The notes below the pieces were generated by a model. That model saw nothing but the letters and a program-made list of their open reading frames with translations. It ran no database searches and was not told where the DNA came from. 64,000 bases of DNA from Spisula solida (taxonomy: Eukaryota > Mollusca > Bivalvia > Venerida > Mactridae), in assembly GCA_947247005.1 (NCBI GenBank), contig OX365944.1:57952096-58016095 (forward strand), written 5' to 3'. Both the position numbers and the translations under genes were made by a program. This document shows positions 28,301-43,300 of this stretch, in pieces; position 1 is the stretch's first letter, and each line of letters begins with the position of its first letter.

Positions 28301-31300
28301 AGCCTTAAGCAGTCAACAAAAAATGTTGTTGCTTAAAGCAGGAGGATGTTGAATACATGAATATACCATATCTAAATAGCCTTATATAGAATTTTATCAT
28401 ATAAGCTGCCTAACACAGAATGTTATTGAATTCAGGTGACCACTAACACAGGTGGAGGCACACATATGCCTGCCATATTTCAGCAGAAAGCTGACTGGCA
28501 AATAAAGGCTATGCTCGGCATTTTTTAAAAACACCTAACACAGGTTTTACTGTATACAAGAGAAGTACATGAACAGTGCTTAAAAAGTACTAGCTGACAG
28601 GTTGTCTTTGATTCGTCAGATTCTCCTACTATCTTCTCAAGTCAGGACATTATACAATCAAATACCTGGTAGAAGGTAACTTAAGAATGTTTTGTTTGGT
28701 ATTTGTTCGTGTTCAACCGTGTGCCTTGTGATCCAGTTTTTTGTTTTTGCTAAATTGGCTAATTAATGATCTCCGGATTCAAGGGAAGAGACAGAAACTT
28801 AGTGTGAAACAAGGACCCCGGGTGACCTACCGAGTACCCTAGCTCTTTACAAATAGAATCCCTGATTCTTAAACGGTGCATGCACTTGTTTAATGAACAA
28901 TATATGATGAATAATGTTGAAAATGACACTAGTACATACCATCTCCCAAGTTATTAGCTTGAGCCAATAATTCTGTAGCATTGATACTGTCTTTTATACG
29001 TTGTACAGTTCTATTGGCAGCTCCTGAAACCATGGAAACACAAAAAAATCAAATAAATACATCTTCTTACAAAACAAATCTTGCCTAACAAAAACATAAT
29101 GTTCCAAAAACCAAACCCAATAGTGACACAAATTTATTGTAAGAAACCAAACAATGTGTCAACATCTTCAGAGTAGCTTGACTATGATTGTCTTATTTAT
29201 GTCTTGTTTCCTATTCATGAATCACATCACAAAACATTACAATAGATCACACAAATACACTGTGAGATTTCAATAAGCCTATACCTTCTTGAATGTTGGG
29301 GATCTTCTAATAAACCCTTTAAGGTTGTATCTCCCCCCTCAATTACAACTTCAAATTGTCGCTGACTTTGTTTGTCATCATATAGACTGTTTTAATTACT
29401 GCATATTGCAATGAATTTTATGAGGAAGAATAATAATGAACTACAATCTGTAACTGTTGTTTGTTCGTTGAACGACATCATGTGACGATATTACAATTAC
29501 TAAGGGAAAAAACCTCAGAAACAGTGACAAAATCTGTTGTTGAAAAAACTCCTTACAGACAAAATAATGCCGGTAATTTCAATTGTATAAAAGATAAAGA
29601 GGTAGACAGGTGAATATTAACCTTCGACAGCAGGTAGTATTTCATCTAATCCATTCTTGACGACTGTATCTGTCACTGTTTGATCTATAGACTGAAATAT
29701 GATTAAAACATCATTAAAGATCTAACAGATACATTGATACCTGTAGGACAATCGCCAATAATTTTATTGTTGAAGGTTATCAAGCAAATCTATTGGACTA
29801 TGCAAACATGTCCAATGCTTTTATAACCAAAATTCAATTCTTCCCTTGATAAGCTGAAGACCGTTAAAGTGACTTATCGCTACGTAGCGCTTTCCACAGG
29901 AGGTTATCCATGCCTTCTATTTTTAATTGAACGGTAGATCACTGAATAAAGGCGCTCGGTAGCTCTTTGCCTAGGCAACAGACCCTTGAACTAAATCTGA
30001 GGCCCATATTGAAGATTGCATTATTGTAAATATGTTAGCCTCATATAATAAAGATTTTACTTACTTACTTACTAACTAACAGTTGCTGTGATATCAGAAG
30101 GATAATTGCCCAGACGCCCATATTTTTATTGTTGAAGGTTATCAAACGAATTCATTGGACAAGGCAAACATGTGCAATATTCCCGATGTTTTTATCACCA
30201 AAATCAAATTCTTCTATTGGTCAACTGATTTCTCAATCAACATTTTATCTGGTGTCTAGTCAATTCAGCAGAGAATGTGGTAAACAAATGGCAAGGTAAC
30301 GTTGCACCACTTCAATTACAGAGGAACACTACAATACATGTACAGGCTCCGTCAAATTTGTCAGTCCTCCAGTCCTGACTGACAAATTCTGATTCGGACT
30401 GATAGAAAATCCTGTATTTTTGTATCAGACGAAGAGGAACATTCACTTTTTTTACCAAGTCTGACTGACAAGTGAAAAACTTTTAACGGAGCCTGCACAT
30501 TTCTTAGTTAGGTGAGGATATGCTAACTTATACAATGGTTGTCAATGCAGATATTCAGATATGATATTTTGATACATGTGGTAGACTTTTGATATGACAT
30601 TCAACTGATTTAAATGTCATAACAACATCACACTCCTAGTGCTTATATGCATGCATTGTATTTTCAAATCTAATTTAAATGCAAAAATGAATACCTTTTT
30701 TATCCAGCTTCAAATATGACAACCTGACATTTTCTAAATGTCAAAATCTTGTTTCAAACTATTTCTAGACAAACTAACGTCACGATTTCACTCAGATCAA
30801 AATGATTTGATCACCACATATAGGTATACACTACACTACAGTAAATGTTATTCACCATCAATCACAACCACTATTAATACAATCCTATACCTTACAAGAT
30901 ATAGTTTCTGTTGTAACAGACTCAGGTTCACACTACTCTATATAATCACCATGATAATTTAATATATAATCAGCATGTATCGGTGCTGTTCACCAGGCAA
31001 GTAAAAGAAGTCTATTCGGAAAGCCAAATGGTCTGTGATGTTAAAGGTGATGGCAACCTTGACATTTGAACTACTGACCTCAAAATCAATAGGGGTCATC
31101 TACTGATGATGAACAATCTTCCTATAAAGTTTTAAGTTTCCTAGGCCCAAACGTTCTTGAGTTATTAATCAGAAACCATTTGGTCTACCAACAGAGAGGC
31201 CGATTGAAATGTGCAATGCAATATACCTCCTTACATGTATCTCCAATAGGAGGCATAATTAGGGTCAAGTTTACCTAACTTGAGGAAGAACAACCAATAT

Positions 31301-34300
31301 AATTATGGAGTGTAATAAAAGGATGGTCCTGGGCACAGGTAACTGTATCATTATTAAAAAGTAAAAACATTTTTTATAAAATATGTTATCTAAGATTTTT
31401 TTTTACTCTTTATCAATGATACAGTTACATATGGTCCTGAGCGCACCATAAACAAAATGTAGTAAAACAAGATCATAATGTACATACTTTCAGGGAATCG
31501 TTAACAAATTGTTGGAAATTATCAAGTCCATTATTCATACTCCCAACAAGACCTTTGTTATCATCATTCTGTAAGGATCGATGTAGTAAGTCCGAGCCCA
31601 GGAATACAATGATAGCACCAGCTCTGAAAGTAACAATAGCTTATATGTTAAACACATATCGTCCCTTTTGCTCAACAAGGTTGTGTCTAACTATACAGAG
31701 AGATACCACATTATTGCGCCAAAGGGACGAATATTATGCAATGTATGTTCACAATCATCAGTTCTTAGACCTTCTGGAAATGCAAATATGTCAGATTATA
31801 CATTATTTTTTTATATAATATTATTCTGAACATATCTGTAATGCACAATTTCCATGGGAAGGTAGGTTTATATTCAATTGAATGGTTCTAGTCAGATGAT
31901 GTAAGTATTATTGTTTCAACATAAAAATTTAAATGATATTCATGTTAAAATATAAGACATAAAATGGCAAAATTTATCATATTAACAAAAAGTAAACATT
32001 TCAACCATTTAATTGAACTTACAGCATCAGAGTTGTACATATAAGTAGAAATATTGTAAGGGTCCATCGTTTACATGAAGCATGTTTAGGGTCCATCATC
32101 TCTCTTGTACCACCACATTTATGACAGCAACAATGGCAGCAGCAATATATAAAACCAACAATCGGCATAAATATGATGAAGATAAATCCGACAATTATAC
32201 AACCACCAAGTCCACCAAATGTCTTCACAAACTGAAATATTCCACAAAAGATCATTTAAAATTCAATTATTGTCGAGTAGACAACAAAATTAATATTTAT
32301 AAAATGTATAAAACACACTTGAAGCACTAAATTATGTACAGGTCAACATAATTAGTTCAGTAATATATTGCGACCCAGACGACCAATTGATCTGAACCAG
32401 TTCCCAGGAGTTAATTATCAAACTGAATTTGTGTGCCGCAATCAACTTCATATGGATCCCAATTAGTGACGAGTGTCACAACACATGACCTGCTCTGCCT
32501 GTGATACAATTCAATACCAGGAAATCTTTGGTTTGTGATGTTGTTTAAAAGCTGTTGTCAGTAATGGTAAGTTTCTGGTCAAACTGTTCCAATCACCATA
32601 ATACCAACACTCTTTGTTCCCTAATTAGGTAATTGATCACAAGCATTGTATGAACATATCAGCAGTTATCTAAATATAGGAGTATGGTGTTAGACTAGAT
32701 CTATATAAATTCTGATGTTTTCTAGTTAATGTATAGTAAAGCTCTTACAGCCATGGAATCTCTCGGTTTTATGACAGCCATCAATAATAAACTAGAGCTG
32801 TCGCCATTCAACAGACTAATATACCCCTGCCGGCAAAGGGCCATAATTCTGCCAAAATTCATCGCAGTGCAAATTCCTTTCTTCATGCATTTCTATATGT
32901 TGAGGTTGTTCATCTGTGAAAGTTTGAGCGAAATTCAGCCAAAACTGTAGGAGAAGTTGCGTCCACAAGAACTGTTCACTATATATTATATAGTGTATAA
33001 AAGTACAAAGGGCCATAATTCTGTAAAAAATCGTTGCAGCGCAAATTCTTTCCTTTATGCACATCTACAAGTTGAGGTTGTTCATCTGTTAAAGTTTGAA
33101 GCAAATGCTGCAAAAACTGTAGGTGGAGTTATGTCCACAAGAATGCGTCTATGGACAGACAGACTGACTGACTTCGGATAGACAAGCTGAATCCAGTATA
33201 CCCCCCCTTACAACTCGTTGTGCGGGGGTATAATAAATTCAAAGTTACAGTACGGACATTGAATATAGTAAGGTTACATTAACAGAATACGTACATCCTG
33301 CCATTTTGATTGCAACTGTGCATAATCATCTTCATTCACAATTCTTGCTAGTTCATGTGCATCTGAAAAGATAAATAAAACAATCTGTATTAAAAAGTTG
33401 ATAAATATATTCATCGTCTAGCGGATGCTGAGGCTCATCTGTTTTGATGTCCGAGTACAAAAGAAATAGTTTCACATTATTAGTAACCTAACACTAGGGG
33501 TGTAACGATACGCTCACCTTGCGATACGATACCTATCACGGTACGGAGTATACGATACAATACGTATCACCATACAATATTACATATAGTTTTGCATGAA
33601 GACAGTATAATGAGTATCCTTACAGTTTATACTTTATTACATCACTGGCCCTTTTCCTTATAATCAAGCAGAGGCTTTATAGGACCTCTTCTTTAAGGAA
33701 AAAGATTTGTCCTAAACAAAATCAGTTCCTCATATTACATGAACCAGTATTTTCCTTAGTGAAAGGTAAGAAAAAATATTTCTCATTGATGCAAACCAGA
33801 GCCCCTTTAGCCATCAACTTTCACCTCAATTCAGTTTTACTAAGTCATTTATCATGCTTTTTAAAAGTCCTTTAAAACAACATTAGCTTATTTATTGTAT
33901 GAGCTATCAAAAACTTTCATGCTTTTCGTCCGTTGTATATCAATTCTGAATGTATTTTCAGTGCGGATACATACGGACCCAATACAGACTTTAGTCTTTC
34001 CACATAAATAAACGGCTGTCGAAGTCGCTGCGAGTTTCATGCTCGGTGATAACAAATGTATAATTGCCTCAGTGATCTTGCACTTGTAGTTTAACAAGAA
34101 TAATGTGCGACGTCAAATCGTTCGATAAATTTATAATGTCAAGCAAATGTTAACTAATTTTACCTCATTTTAATTGGAGAATGGATAGCTGTACCGTTCC
34201 GGACCAGCGTCGTACCGTGAACCGTATCGAGACCTAACAAATTAGATTTACCGTCCATTGGTATATCGTTACAACCTTACTAAACACAAAACTTAATCAG

Positions 34301-37300
34301 TATTTCTCAGTATTTAGGAGTATATATCATCATGTTAGTTTGAATGCTTTCATGAATTGAAGTTAATTATAGTCTGCAATAGTGTACGGGATTTATAATA
34401 CCACAGTAGTCTTAATGTTGAATCAAAAGTAGTAGTATTCCAATGAAGCAATCTTGATCAAATTTCTGTCCAGTCTTACAATTCAGACATATATGTTACT
34501 ATCTCTTATAGTAATTGTAATATTGTACTAGACATGTGATAGTCTTAATGTTGAATCAAAAGCGATATTATTAGACAGAAGCAATCTTGATCCATTTTCT
34601 GTCCAGTCTTACATTATTCAGACATATATGTCACTGCACACATGCACATATCTCTATCTCTTATAGTAATTGTAATATTGAGCTGCACATATAAATCACA
34701 TAGTCTGAATGTTGGATCAAAAGTTAGTATTCAACAGAAGCAATCTTGATCAATTTTTCTGTCTGCAGTGATTTTTCTTGAAAAAAATTACAGTGCCTGT
34801 ACCTATAAAGTTGGGAACATTTAAAGCGCAACTAATCGCAAAATTGGGAATTATTAAAAAGATTGTTTCGAGTCTATGTATTCATTGTCCATATTTTGCC
34901 ATTTCTACTAATTATACTTAACTGATATGTAGCAAAGACTTTATCCAGTTTCAAAATCTATTGTTTTGGCTTAAAACAGCTATACATATAAGTTGCTTTT
35001 ATACCATTAGGAACCAAAGGGGGAATGTATGCATTCTTTTTGGGAAAAATGGAGGTTATTTTGCTAGGGGAAGGTGCCTGTATTCGGCCCTAAAAAGGTT
35101 AAAAAAAATCACTGTGTCCTCTTACAATTTGGACAACTGCCACTGCACACATGCACAAATTTCTTATCACTTCCTGGTTGTAAATAAATGTTCACCTTGC
35201 ATTTTTTCATGACTTCCAATGTCATATATTATGATAACAAACAGCTTGTTACCAGGTACATCAAATATGGGTGAACATTATTGGAAAGAATGATTATGTA
35301 TTTAATCATAAGATTGATAAGTTTAAAGCCCCCACAGTATGTAGCAATAACTCTGTTAAAAGCTTTGGAATTACAAAGCATGTACATAATACTCAGTGTG
35401 TGTAAGTACAAACAATTGTAGATATTTTATGGGTATATGCAAGTTTAAATCTGTGACCTGACTCAGGCTTTGTTCCTTTTTTTCAAATTCTTTAAATAAA
35501 TCTTTTTATCATATGTTGTGCTCAATATATAATTTAAACTTTGACAGGATAAGTAAAATATGTTTCAAAGATAACTTATAGAAAGTCTTAGCTGAATTCT
35601 AATATTATAGGCACTCCTAATTTTATATCAGATTTCAATAAATATTACGGCATGCTATTGGCCAATTTAATTTATAAAACATAGTATTTGACTTGCTTAG
35701 ATAGAACCAAACATATTAGCATTGACTATATTATTGTTGTGTAGACACTATAGCCTATAATATTGAATGTTAGCATGTTATATGTATATCTATTCTTTAA
35801 TCTATATATGTGTGACCGGAGGTTGGGCGGAGGCGTCGACTGTCGCGCTATTTGTGGGGAAACTCGCTTAGTGTGTCTTAGTCGATCACCACCCGTAACC
35901 TCGTGTTGTTGTATTCCAAACCTCCAGTCGTGCAGTGTTCTCAAATGTTTAGCTTAAGCTAATGTTGTGATGTTTGTTATAGTACATCAGTAATGGTTGA
36001 TGTACTATGTTGTATTCGCATCTCCAATGTGTATCGAGTAGTTCTCCAATGTTGCAATCTATATTGCATATGATAATATCAGTATCTCCAATGTTGATTC
36101 TTTCAACAATATTATAACCATGTTATAATGTTATAACGACAAGTCCCATTTAAGTTTTCTTCATTTATTTCTTTACATGTATTCAACAGTTCCAATGATA
36201 ACAACTTCTATTACTTTAAAAACCAGATAAATTAAGTATTAGTAACCAGATGACTATAAGCTAACACCAAATAATTTAAACGTAGATGTTAACTGTTCAA
36301 TTCATAATTTAAGACTAATTCAATAATCATTATTTTAAAATTACATTAAATTATTTCAACATACCTGATTGGTCAAGTGTTCTTAACCAATCAAAAGTCT
36401 CTATTTATTATATAAAATATTAACATATTAAGTTTTGATAAAGATCATTAAGTGACAATTCTAAAGACTATAAACAATATATTTGACCATGGGCAGTTTC
36501 TAGAAACAATACTTGGTCTGCTCTTAGATTCTTATCAATAGACATTATGTTGCCATGTGTAAATTATGGATCATAATTATTTAAAACCACAGATCTTATC
36601 TAATAAGAGTCTGACTTTCAGCTTTAGGCTATAAAGTGCATTTGGTGAAGTTAGTTATTAAAGTCAAGATTATTAATTTATTTATTAAAATAGAAATTAA
36701 TCTATATGATTTTATAAAATATAGCATTGAAGTTTGAAAGCTAAATGCCGGTTCTAAACCTTGTTACATGTCACCCTTCCTTCTAAAAAGATTGTCCTCA
36801 ATCTGATAGTAACAACAATTTATCAAAATGAAATTAACATATCATCTGTAAAAATACCTATCATCTCTTATACATAATTCTAGTAAGACAGAACTGCATA
36901 CACAATTACAACAATAATAATAATAACAACAATACCTGAAATAAACATATCAATTAGACGTAATGTAACTTAATATTTCAATTCAATTATTAAAACATTT
37001 TCTTTTGCATGGTGTTGACTTCTCAAATGCATATTTCTAAAACTAATGACCCATTTTGGTCGAAATTTACTTATTTAATACATTCTCAGCCACGCACATC
37101 GAATATATTGTGCTAATTCCATAAATGTTAGTTAAATAAACATAGTGTCCCAGCAAGGCTGAAACCGGAAAGTTTTGAAGTTTTCCAAATTTCAACAGTT
37201 CATTGTAACCATGTCCTAACATTCTGGATTTTCCCAGTTTGTGATGCTACCAATATATTCAAAGTGGCAATGTAAAATCTATTTAACTTTTCTTTATCAA

Positions 37301-40300
37301 AGAACTGAGTAATCAACTCATAACCATTGGCAACTGGTCAAAAGCCAATTAAACAATTCATTTGAAAATTCAATTGAATCTGAATAGCCAGTTCACAACT
37401 ATTTGCCACTAGTCGCGAGCCAACTAAACAAACCACTTGAAATGATACCAAAATAACTTCGTAAAAAAATTATATGCATGATTATGATAAGTCAACCACA
37501 TTTCACTTGCAATAATACCAACAGTATTATCAAGGCATTACTTCACATACAAAAATCATTAAAATAGCCAAATTTCTTTTCTGGATCCATTATTTATATG
37601 CCTTATGTTTGAAGAATTTGCTCTGAAACATATGGCTTTATGTGAAAATAAAAATTGTACTATCTAAATTGAAATTCACCTGCAATAATTATACATTAAG
37701 AAAAATGTAAAAGCAGTAATAAATAGTCAAACAATTATGACTTATGTTTATGAAAACTGCATACTAAAATGAATGACTAAAATGTGAAAATCCAATGATC
37801 AGATAATGTACTTTATTAAAATTCACCTGTATTTAACATACATTAATTACAAATGTACATACAGTCATGCCTATGCCTGGCATTAACAATCTATCTGATT
37901 GCATTCTGATATAAACAAAAATTATAGACATATTTAATAATAATAAACATAATGTGAGTCTTGTACAATTCTAATAGTTTTGCTTTCTGCAACAACTCGG
38001 GCTAAACTGTGCAATATCTATTAATTTCATAATTTCTATTACTGTTGCCTTTTGCAACTTTTCTCTGCCTTTTTCAACTTCTCGGACTAACTGCATGATC
38101 AAATCGAGTATTATGCAACCTTGGGGATCACCAGTATCATTACTTATTTTTTTTTTTTTTAATATACACTCTTTGTATACACACTTTGTGCAACTTTTCG
38201 GACTAACTGACCAAATCTAGTATTATGCAACCTTTGGGGGCCAGCAGTATCATTACCATATTCTGTTTTATCTCACAAATCATTCATTTGTACTAAATTT
38301 TTGCAACTTTTCGGACAACTGATCAATCTAGTTTTATGCGACATTTTGGGATCAGCTGTATAATTACCTATATATTTTTCCTACAATTCATCCATGATGA
38401 TTGTACCCGTTTTGCAACTTTGTTGACAACTGATCAATCTAGTATTATTTGACATTATGGGATCAGCCGTATTATTATTTATTTTTTCCACAATTCATCC
38501 ATGATGATTGTACCCGTTTTGCAACTTTGTTGACAACTGATCAATCGAGTATTATTTGACATTATGGGATCAGCCGTATTATTATTTTATTCCAACTACC
38601 ACATATATAATATCTAATTTTTTTTTATGCTATAACATGCAACTACTTTTGCAACCTTATGTCTCTGAATGATTTCGTCTCATCATTCGTTTCATTCTCT
38701 CTAGTTTTTCATCACCTGTTCGTAATAACATTTCCACATGTTATTAAATATAATATCATTTCATATCACATTGTTCACAGCACAGCACAACACATATTTT
38801 ACTTTTTTGTAGGTCCAGTGTCTATAGAATCTGTTCATTTATCTAAATAAGTTCCTTGGAATCACATTTAGTCAATTACTCAGCAAATACAATATATAAT
38901 GGTATTGTGAAAATCAAAACTCTATGAAACATCTTTACTTCTGCAAAACCACAGTTGCTATCTCATATTTACTAATATCTTTGAAAGTGTACTTTTAATA
39001 AAAGTGACCATAGGTAAATTGATTGTTTCATCCGTTTAACACAAGTTTGACACAAAATGCTTGTACATCATCATTACCTCAAATACCAACGACATATGAT
39101 TAAGCGAAATAATAATCTAATATACTGCATACAACAATTTAAATCTGAATTCTAGGGTTATGAACAAATATTGAACCACTTTGACAAATTTTGGCACAAA
39201 TTCTAAACAAGAATTGTTTGACACACTTTATAGAGTTCGAGTAAAGGCCGTTGACCAATGCATATTTAACAAACCCAAGTGAATGTCATGTCATCTCTGC
39301 ATCAATAAATTGTATCTATATAGATGTCTTTGTGCCAAGGTATGTTCTGTGATTCTGATGTTCAAATAGCAACTTATGTTCTGTGCTGTGGAGGAAACCG
39401 TTTATTTTGTGAGTCTGGTGGTTCTGTTTGATGTTTTGGTGTTGCTTCAGTGTGTAATGTGGCTGGATCAACTGATGGTGGTAATGGGTTCTGATCATGA
39501 CCATTAATGAGGGTTACACAACCAAGTGCTCTGGCTTATCATGTTGGTAACAATTATCATCAATGGCAACAGAATTAATTCCCATAGTTTACCATTCTCA
39601 GGGTATGTATACCCTGAAAGACCATCAGTATTTCCATTAAGCAGATAAAGAATTGTGGACAATCTGGAATTTGTGGGATGCAGATGCCGTGCCCATCTAC
39701 CATGGCGTCCACCAAATTTCTTAATTTGCTTTATCCACTTGTCTGATAGGTGATCAGTATACACTGTGAATGGAGAGTTAGCAAGGTATGGCCGATACCA
39801 TTGACAGCTTCAACTGGTGCCAACCCTACCATATTTAGTCATCTGGTTACTTGGCCATTTTACTCTCTGCCACCATAAGCTACCATATATTCCTTATACC
39901 ACTATAATCAAATTGGGACGGCTTAAAGCCTACAGTCACCAATATGGGAAGATGGTAAAATTTTGGAAGGACAGGATAGGGGCAGACGTAAGGACCTTTT
40001 TGAGTCTTAAATGAGTCTAAAAATTTCAATCGTTCTTAAAACAGTTTCAGTGTATTACACTGCTTCTAAAGTTTCATTGATTTCTGGGGGACTTGAATAC
40101 CTTGTAAACTATAATGTTTTCACTAACATAAGAGTTGTAGCTCCTGAATCAAATAGTCTAGGAGCACTAACTTGCTCTTATATGATATAAGTCTAAAGGA
40201 GACATTCAGGGAAACAGAGGGTAGTTCAATTTATAATGCGTACAGTAGAACAATTACTTGTTAAGAACACTGCCAATTCGTCTTACATGGAGCCATTTTA

Positions 40301-43300
40301 AGCTGTTTTTCTCTAAAACACTAATTTGTTGAAAACTGTTATTTCTACGTATAAAACTAATTTCTTACCAAGAAGTATGTATAACTTCTCAAAAACTTAC
40401 TGTTATCAAAAATATAACAATTAATTCGAACTGTTATCAATAATTTAATAATTATTACTTGTACTAATGTAAGCAAAAACTTCAATTTTCTATGAAATTT
40501 ATCAGAACCTGACAAAATTTTACTCTTGCCTTCAAGATATATACTTAATATCTGATATTCAATCAAAATTTTAACACAATCAAAATTTATGTGCAAAAAT
40601 TTAATGAAAAAATTTGGTTTCTGTAAATAATATATAATTGGATGAAACAAAATTCACCTATATTGGACTATATTAAAATCTATAGTGATAACAAGTAAAT
40701 AACAAGTGTATAACAGAAATTATACTGTATAACAGAAAACAACTTTTGTAAATAGCAACTGCTGAACCTTGCAACAATAAAGATATTAGCACAAAATAAT
40801 GATTTCCACTTACCAACTGTGTGTGGATAACTTCAATAGCAACAGTTCATTCTATAGCACTTTATTGGCAGTTCTTGGCTTCCTCGGTTCTACAGGATTT
40901 GGTTGTAATATGAACTTCTCTCGAAAGGTTTTCCCTCATTCCACAGGTACATGTTATCGTATGCACCACTCATCTAAATCCTCCAAAACGTTTCAATGTC
41001 GATTTTCTTCTAGTATATTTGTTCAGCATCCCTCATTTTATTGGATCTTGTATACCGTTGGATTCTCCGCCATAAACAGCTGTGACCGGAGGTTGGGCGG
41101 AGGCGTCGACTGTCGCGCTATTTGTGGGGAAACTCGCTTAGTGTGTCTTAGTCGATCACCACCCGTAACCTCGTGTTGTTGTATTCCAAACCTCCAGTCG
41201 TGCAGTGTTCTCAAATGTTTAGCTTAAGCTAATGTTGTGATGTTTGTTATAGTACATCAGTAATGGTTGATGTACTATGTTGTATTCGCATCTCCAATGT
41301 GTATCGAGTAGTTCTCCAATGTTGCAATCTATATTGCATATGATAATATCAGTATCTCCAATGTTGATTCTTTCAACAATATTATAACCATGTTATAATG
41401 TTATAACGACAAGTCCCATTTAAGTTTTCTTCATTTATTTCTTTACATGTATTCAACAGTTCCAATGATAACAACTTCTATTACTTTAAAAACCAGATAA
41501 ATTAAGTATTAGTAACCAGATGACTATAAGCTAACACCAAATAATTTAAACGTAGATGTTAACTGTTCAATTCATAATTTAAGACTAATTCAATAATCAT
41601 TATTTTAAAATTACATTAAATTATTTCAACATACCTGATTGGTCAAGTGTTCTTAACCAATCAAAAGTCTCTATTTATTATATAAAATATTAACATATTA
41701 AGTTTTGATAAAGATCATTAAGTGACAATTCTAAAGACTATAAACAATATATTTGACCATGGGCAGTTTCTAGAAACAATACTTGGTCTGCTCTTAGATT
41801 CTTATCAATAGACATTATGTTGCCATGTGTAAATTATGGATCATAATTATTTAAAACCACAGATCTTATCTAATAAGAGTCTGACTTTCAGCTTTAGGCT
41901 ATAAAGTGCATTTGGTGAAGTTAGTTATTAAAGTCAAGATTATTAATTTATTTATTAAAATAGAAATTAATCTATATGATTTTATAAAATATAGCATTGA
42001 AGTTTGAAAGCTAAATGCCGGTTCTAAACCTTGTTACATATGCTTGTAATGTGTTGTTAGTATGTATTGAACACTACATGTGAAAAATAAAAAGTTACAA
42101 AAAAAAAAGTTTAAAGCCCCCAAAAAAACATTGACGTAATTTACATTTCATCAATCATGGAACATTATGTTCACCTTATATCAATCTTTCATTATGCTTC
42201 AAACAAACAAGAGCACCGCCTTGCGGGTGCAGACGCTCATCTGATCATTGTCACTGTAAAAAAGGCCCATTACCCTTGCATAAAGAAGGGCAGTGTTATG
42301 AGTCTTGCTAAAAAAGTGAGGTATTGATGGTGAAAAAAGGGGCAAAAACTATTGCAAAATGCAGATCATAGTTATGGGTCATGCTTGACATGGTCAGGTA
42401 TTGATGGTGAATAAGTGTTTAAAGTTTCAAAGCAATAGCCCACATAGTGTATGAGAAAAGTGGACCTAAACTTAACCAAGGAATGTTCTAAGTCCAAAAA
42501 GGGGCAATAACTCTTGCCAAATGCAGATCAGAGTTATGCGTCTTGCTTGACATTGTCAGGTATTGATGGTGAACAGGTGGTAAAAGTTTCAAAGCAATAG
42601 CCCACATAGTGTATGAGAAAAGTGGACTTAAACACAAAACTTAACCAAGGAATTTTCTGAGTCCAAAAGGGGCAAAAACTCTTGCAAAATGCAGATCAGA
42701 GTTATGGGTTTTGCTTGACATGGTCAGGTATTGATGGTGAACAAGTGTTGAAAGTTTCAAAGCAATAGCCCACATAGTGTATGAGAAAAGTGGACCTAAA
42801 CACAAAAACCAAAGAATCACTAAGTCCAAAAAGGGGCAATAACTCTTGAAAAATGCAGATCATAGTTATAGTTCTTGCTTGACATGGTCACGTATTGATG
42901 GTGAACAAGTGTTGAAAGTCTCAAAGCAAAAGTCCACATAGTGTATGAGAAAAGTGGACCTAAACACAAAACTTAACCAAGGAATTTCATTTTCTAAGTC
43001 CAAAAAGGGGCAATAATTCTTACAAAATGCAGATCAGAGTTATGGGTCTTGCTTTACGGGCTCAGGTATTGATGGTGAACAAGTGTTGCAAGTTTCAAAG
43101 CAATAGCTATGATAGTGTATGAAAAAAGTTTACCTAAACACAAAACTTAACCATGCAACGCTGACGTTGAACCTCTTTGGTTACAGAGTGATGAAGTTAA
43201 AATGAGGTCAAGATTTAATGTCTTTTTTTGTGTTTTTTACATTTCATCATGCTGGGGTTATAGCACAAATTAACTGCATAATTATAATCTCTAACTCAAG

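Larger units (their letters stand above)
35811..42038 (-). mobile_element. Ty3/Gypsy-type LTR retroelement with decayed pol, 6.2 kb
   Basis: Two 958-bp direct repeats 5,270 bp apart look identical by eye and have TG...CA ends in either orientation. TATG at 35807-35810 and 42039-42042 is a target duplication (4 bp, or 5 bp if ATATG). Orientation is minus: read that way a polypurine run AGAAGGAAGGGTGACA directly precedes the LTR at 36768, and RNase H-like sequence lies on the minus strand. No standard TGG primer site abuts the other LTR. The 4.3-kb interior has no intact gag or pol. Intron 1, same orientation as prominin. Confidence 0.9.

Noticed and set aside
40799..41227. 142-residue plus-strand ORF
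   Set aside because: It crosses from the LTR element interior into the LTR, on the strand opposite to the element's pol remnant; the LTR part is duplicated in the ORF at 35763-35957.
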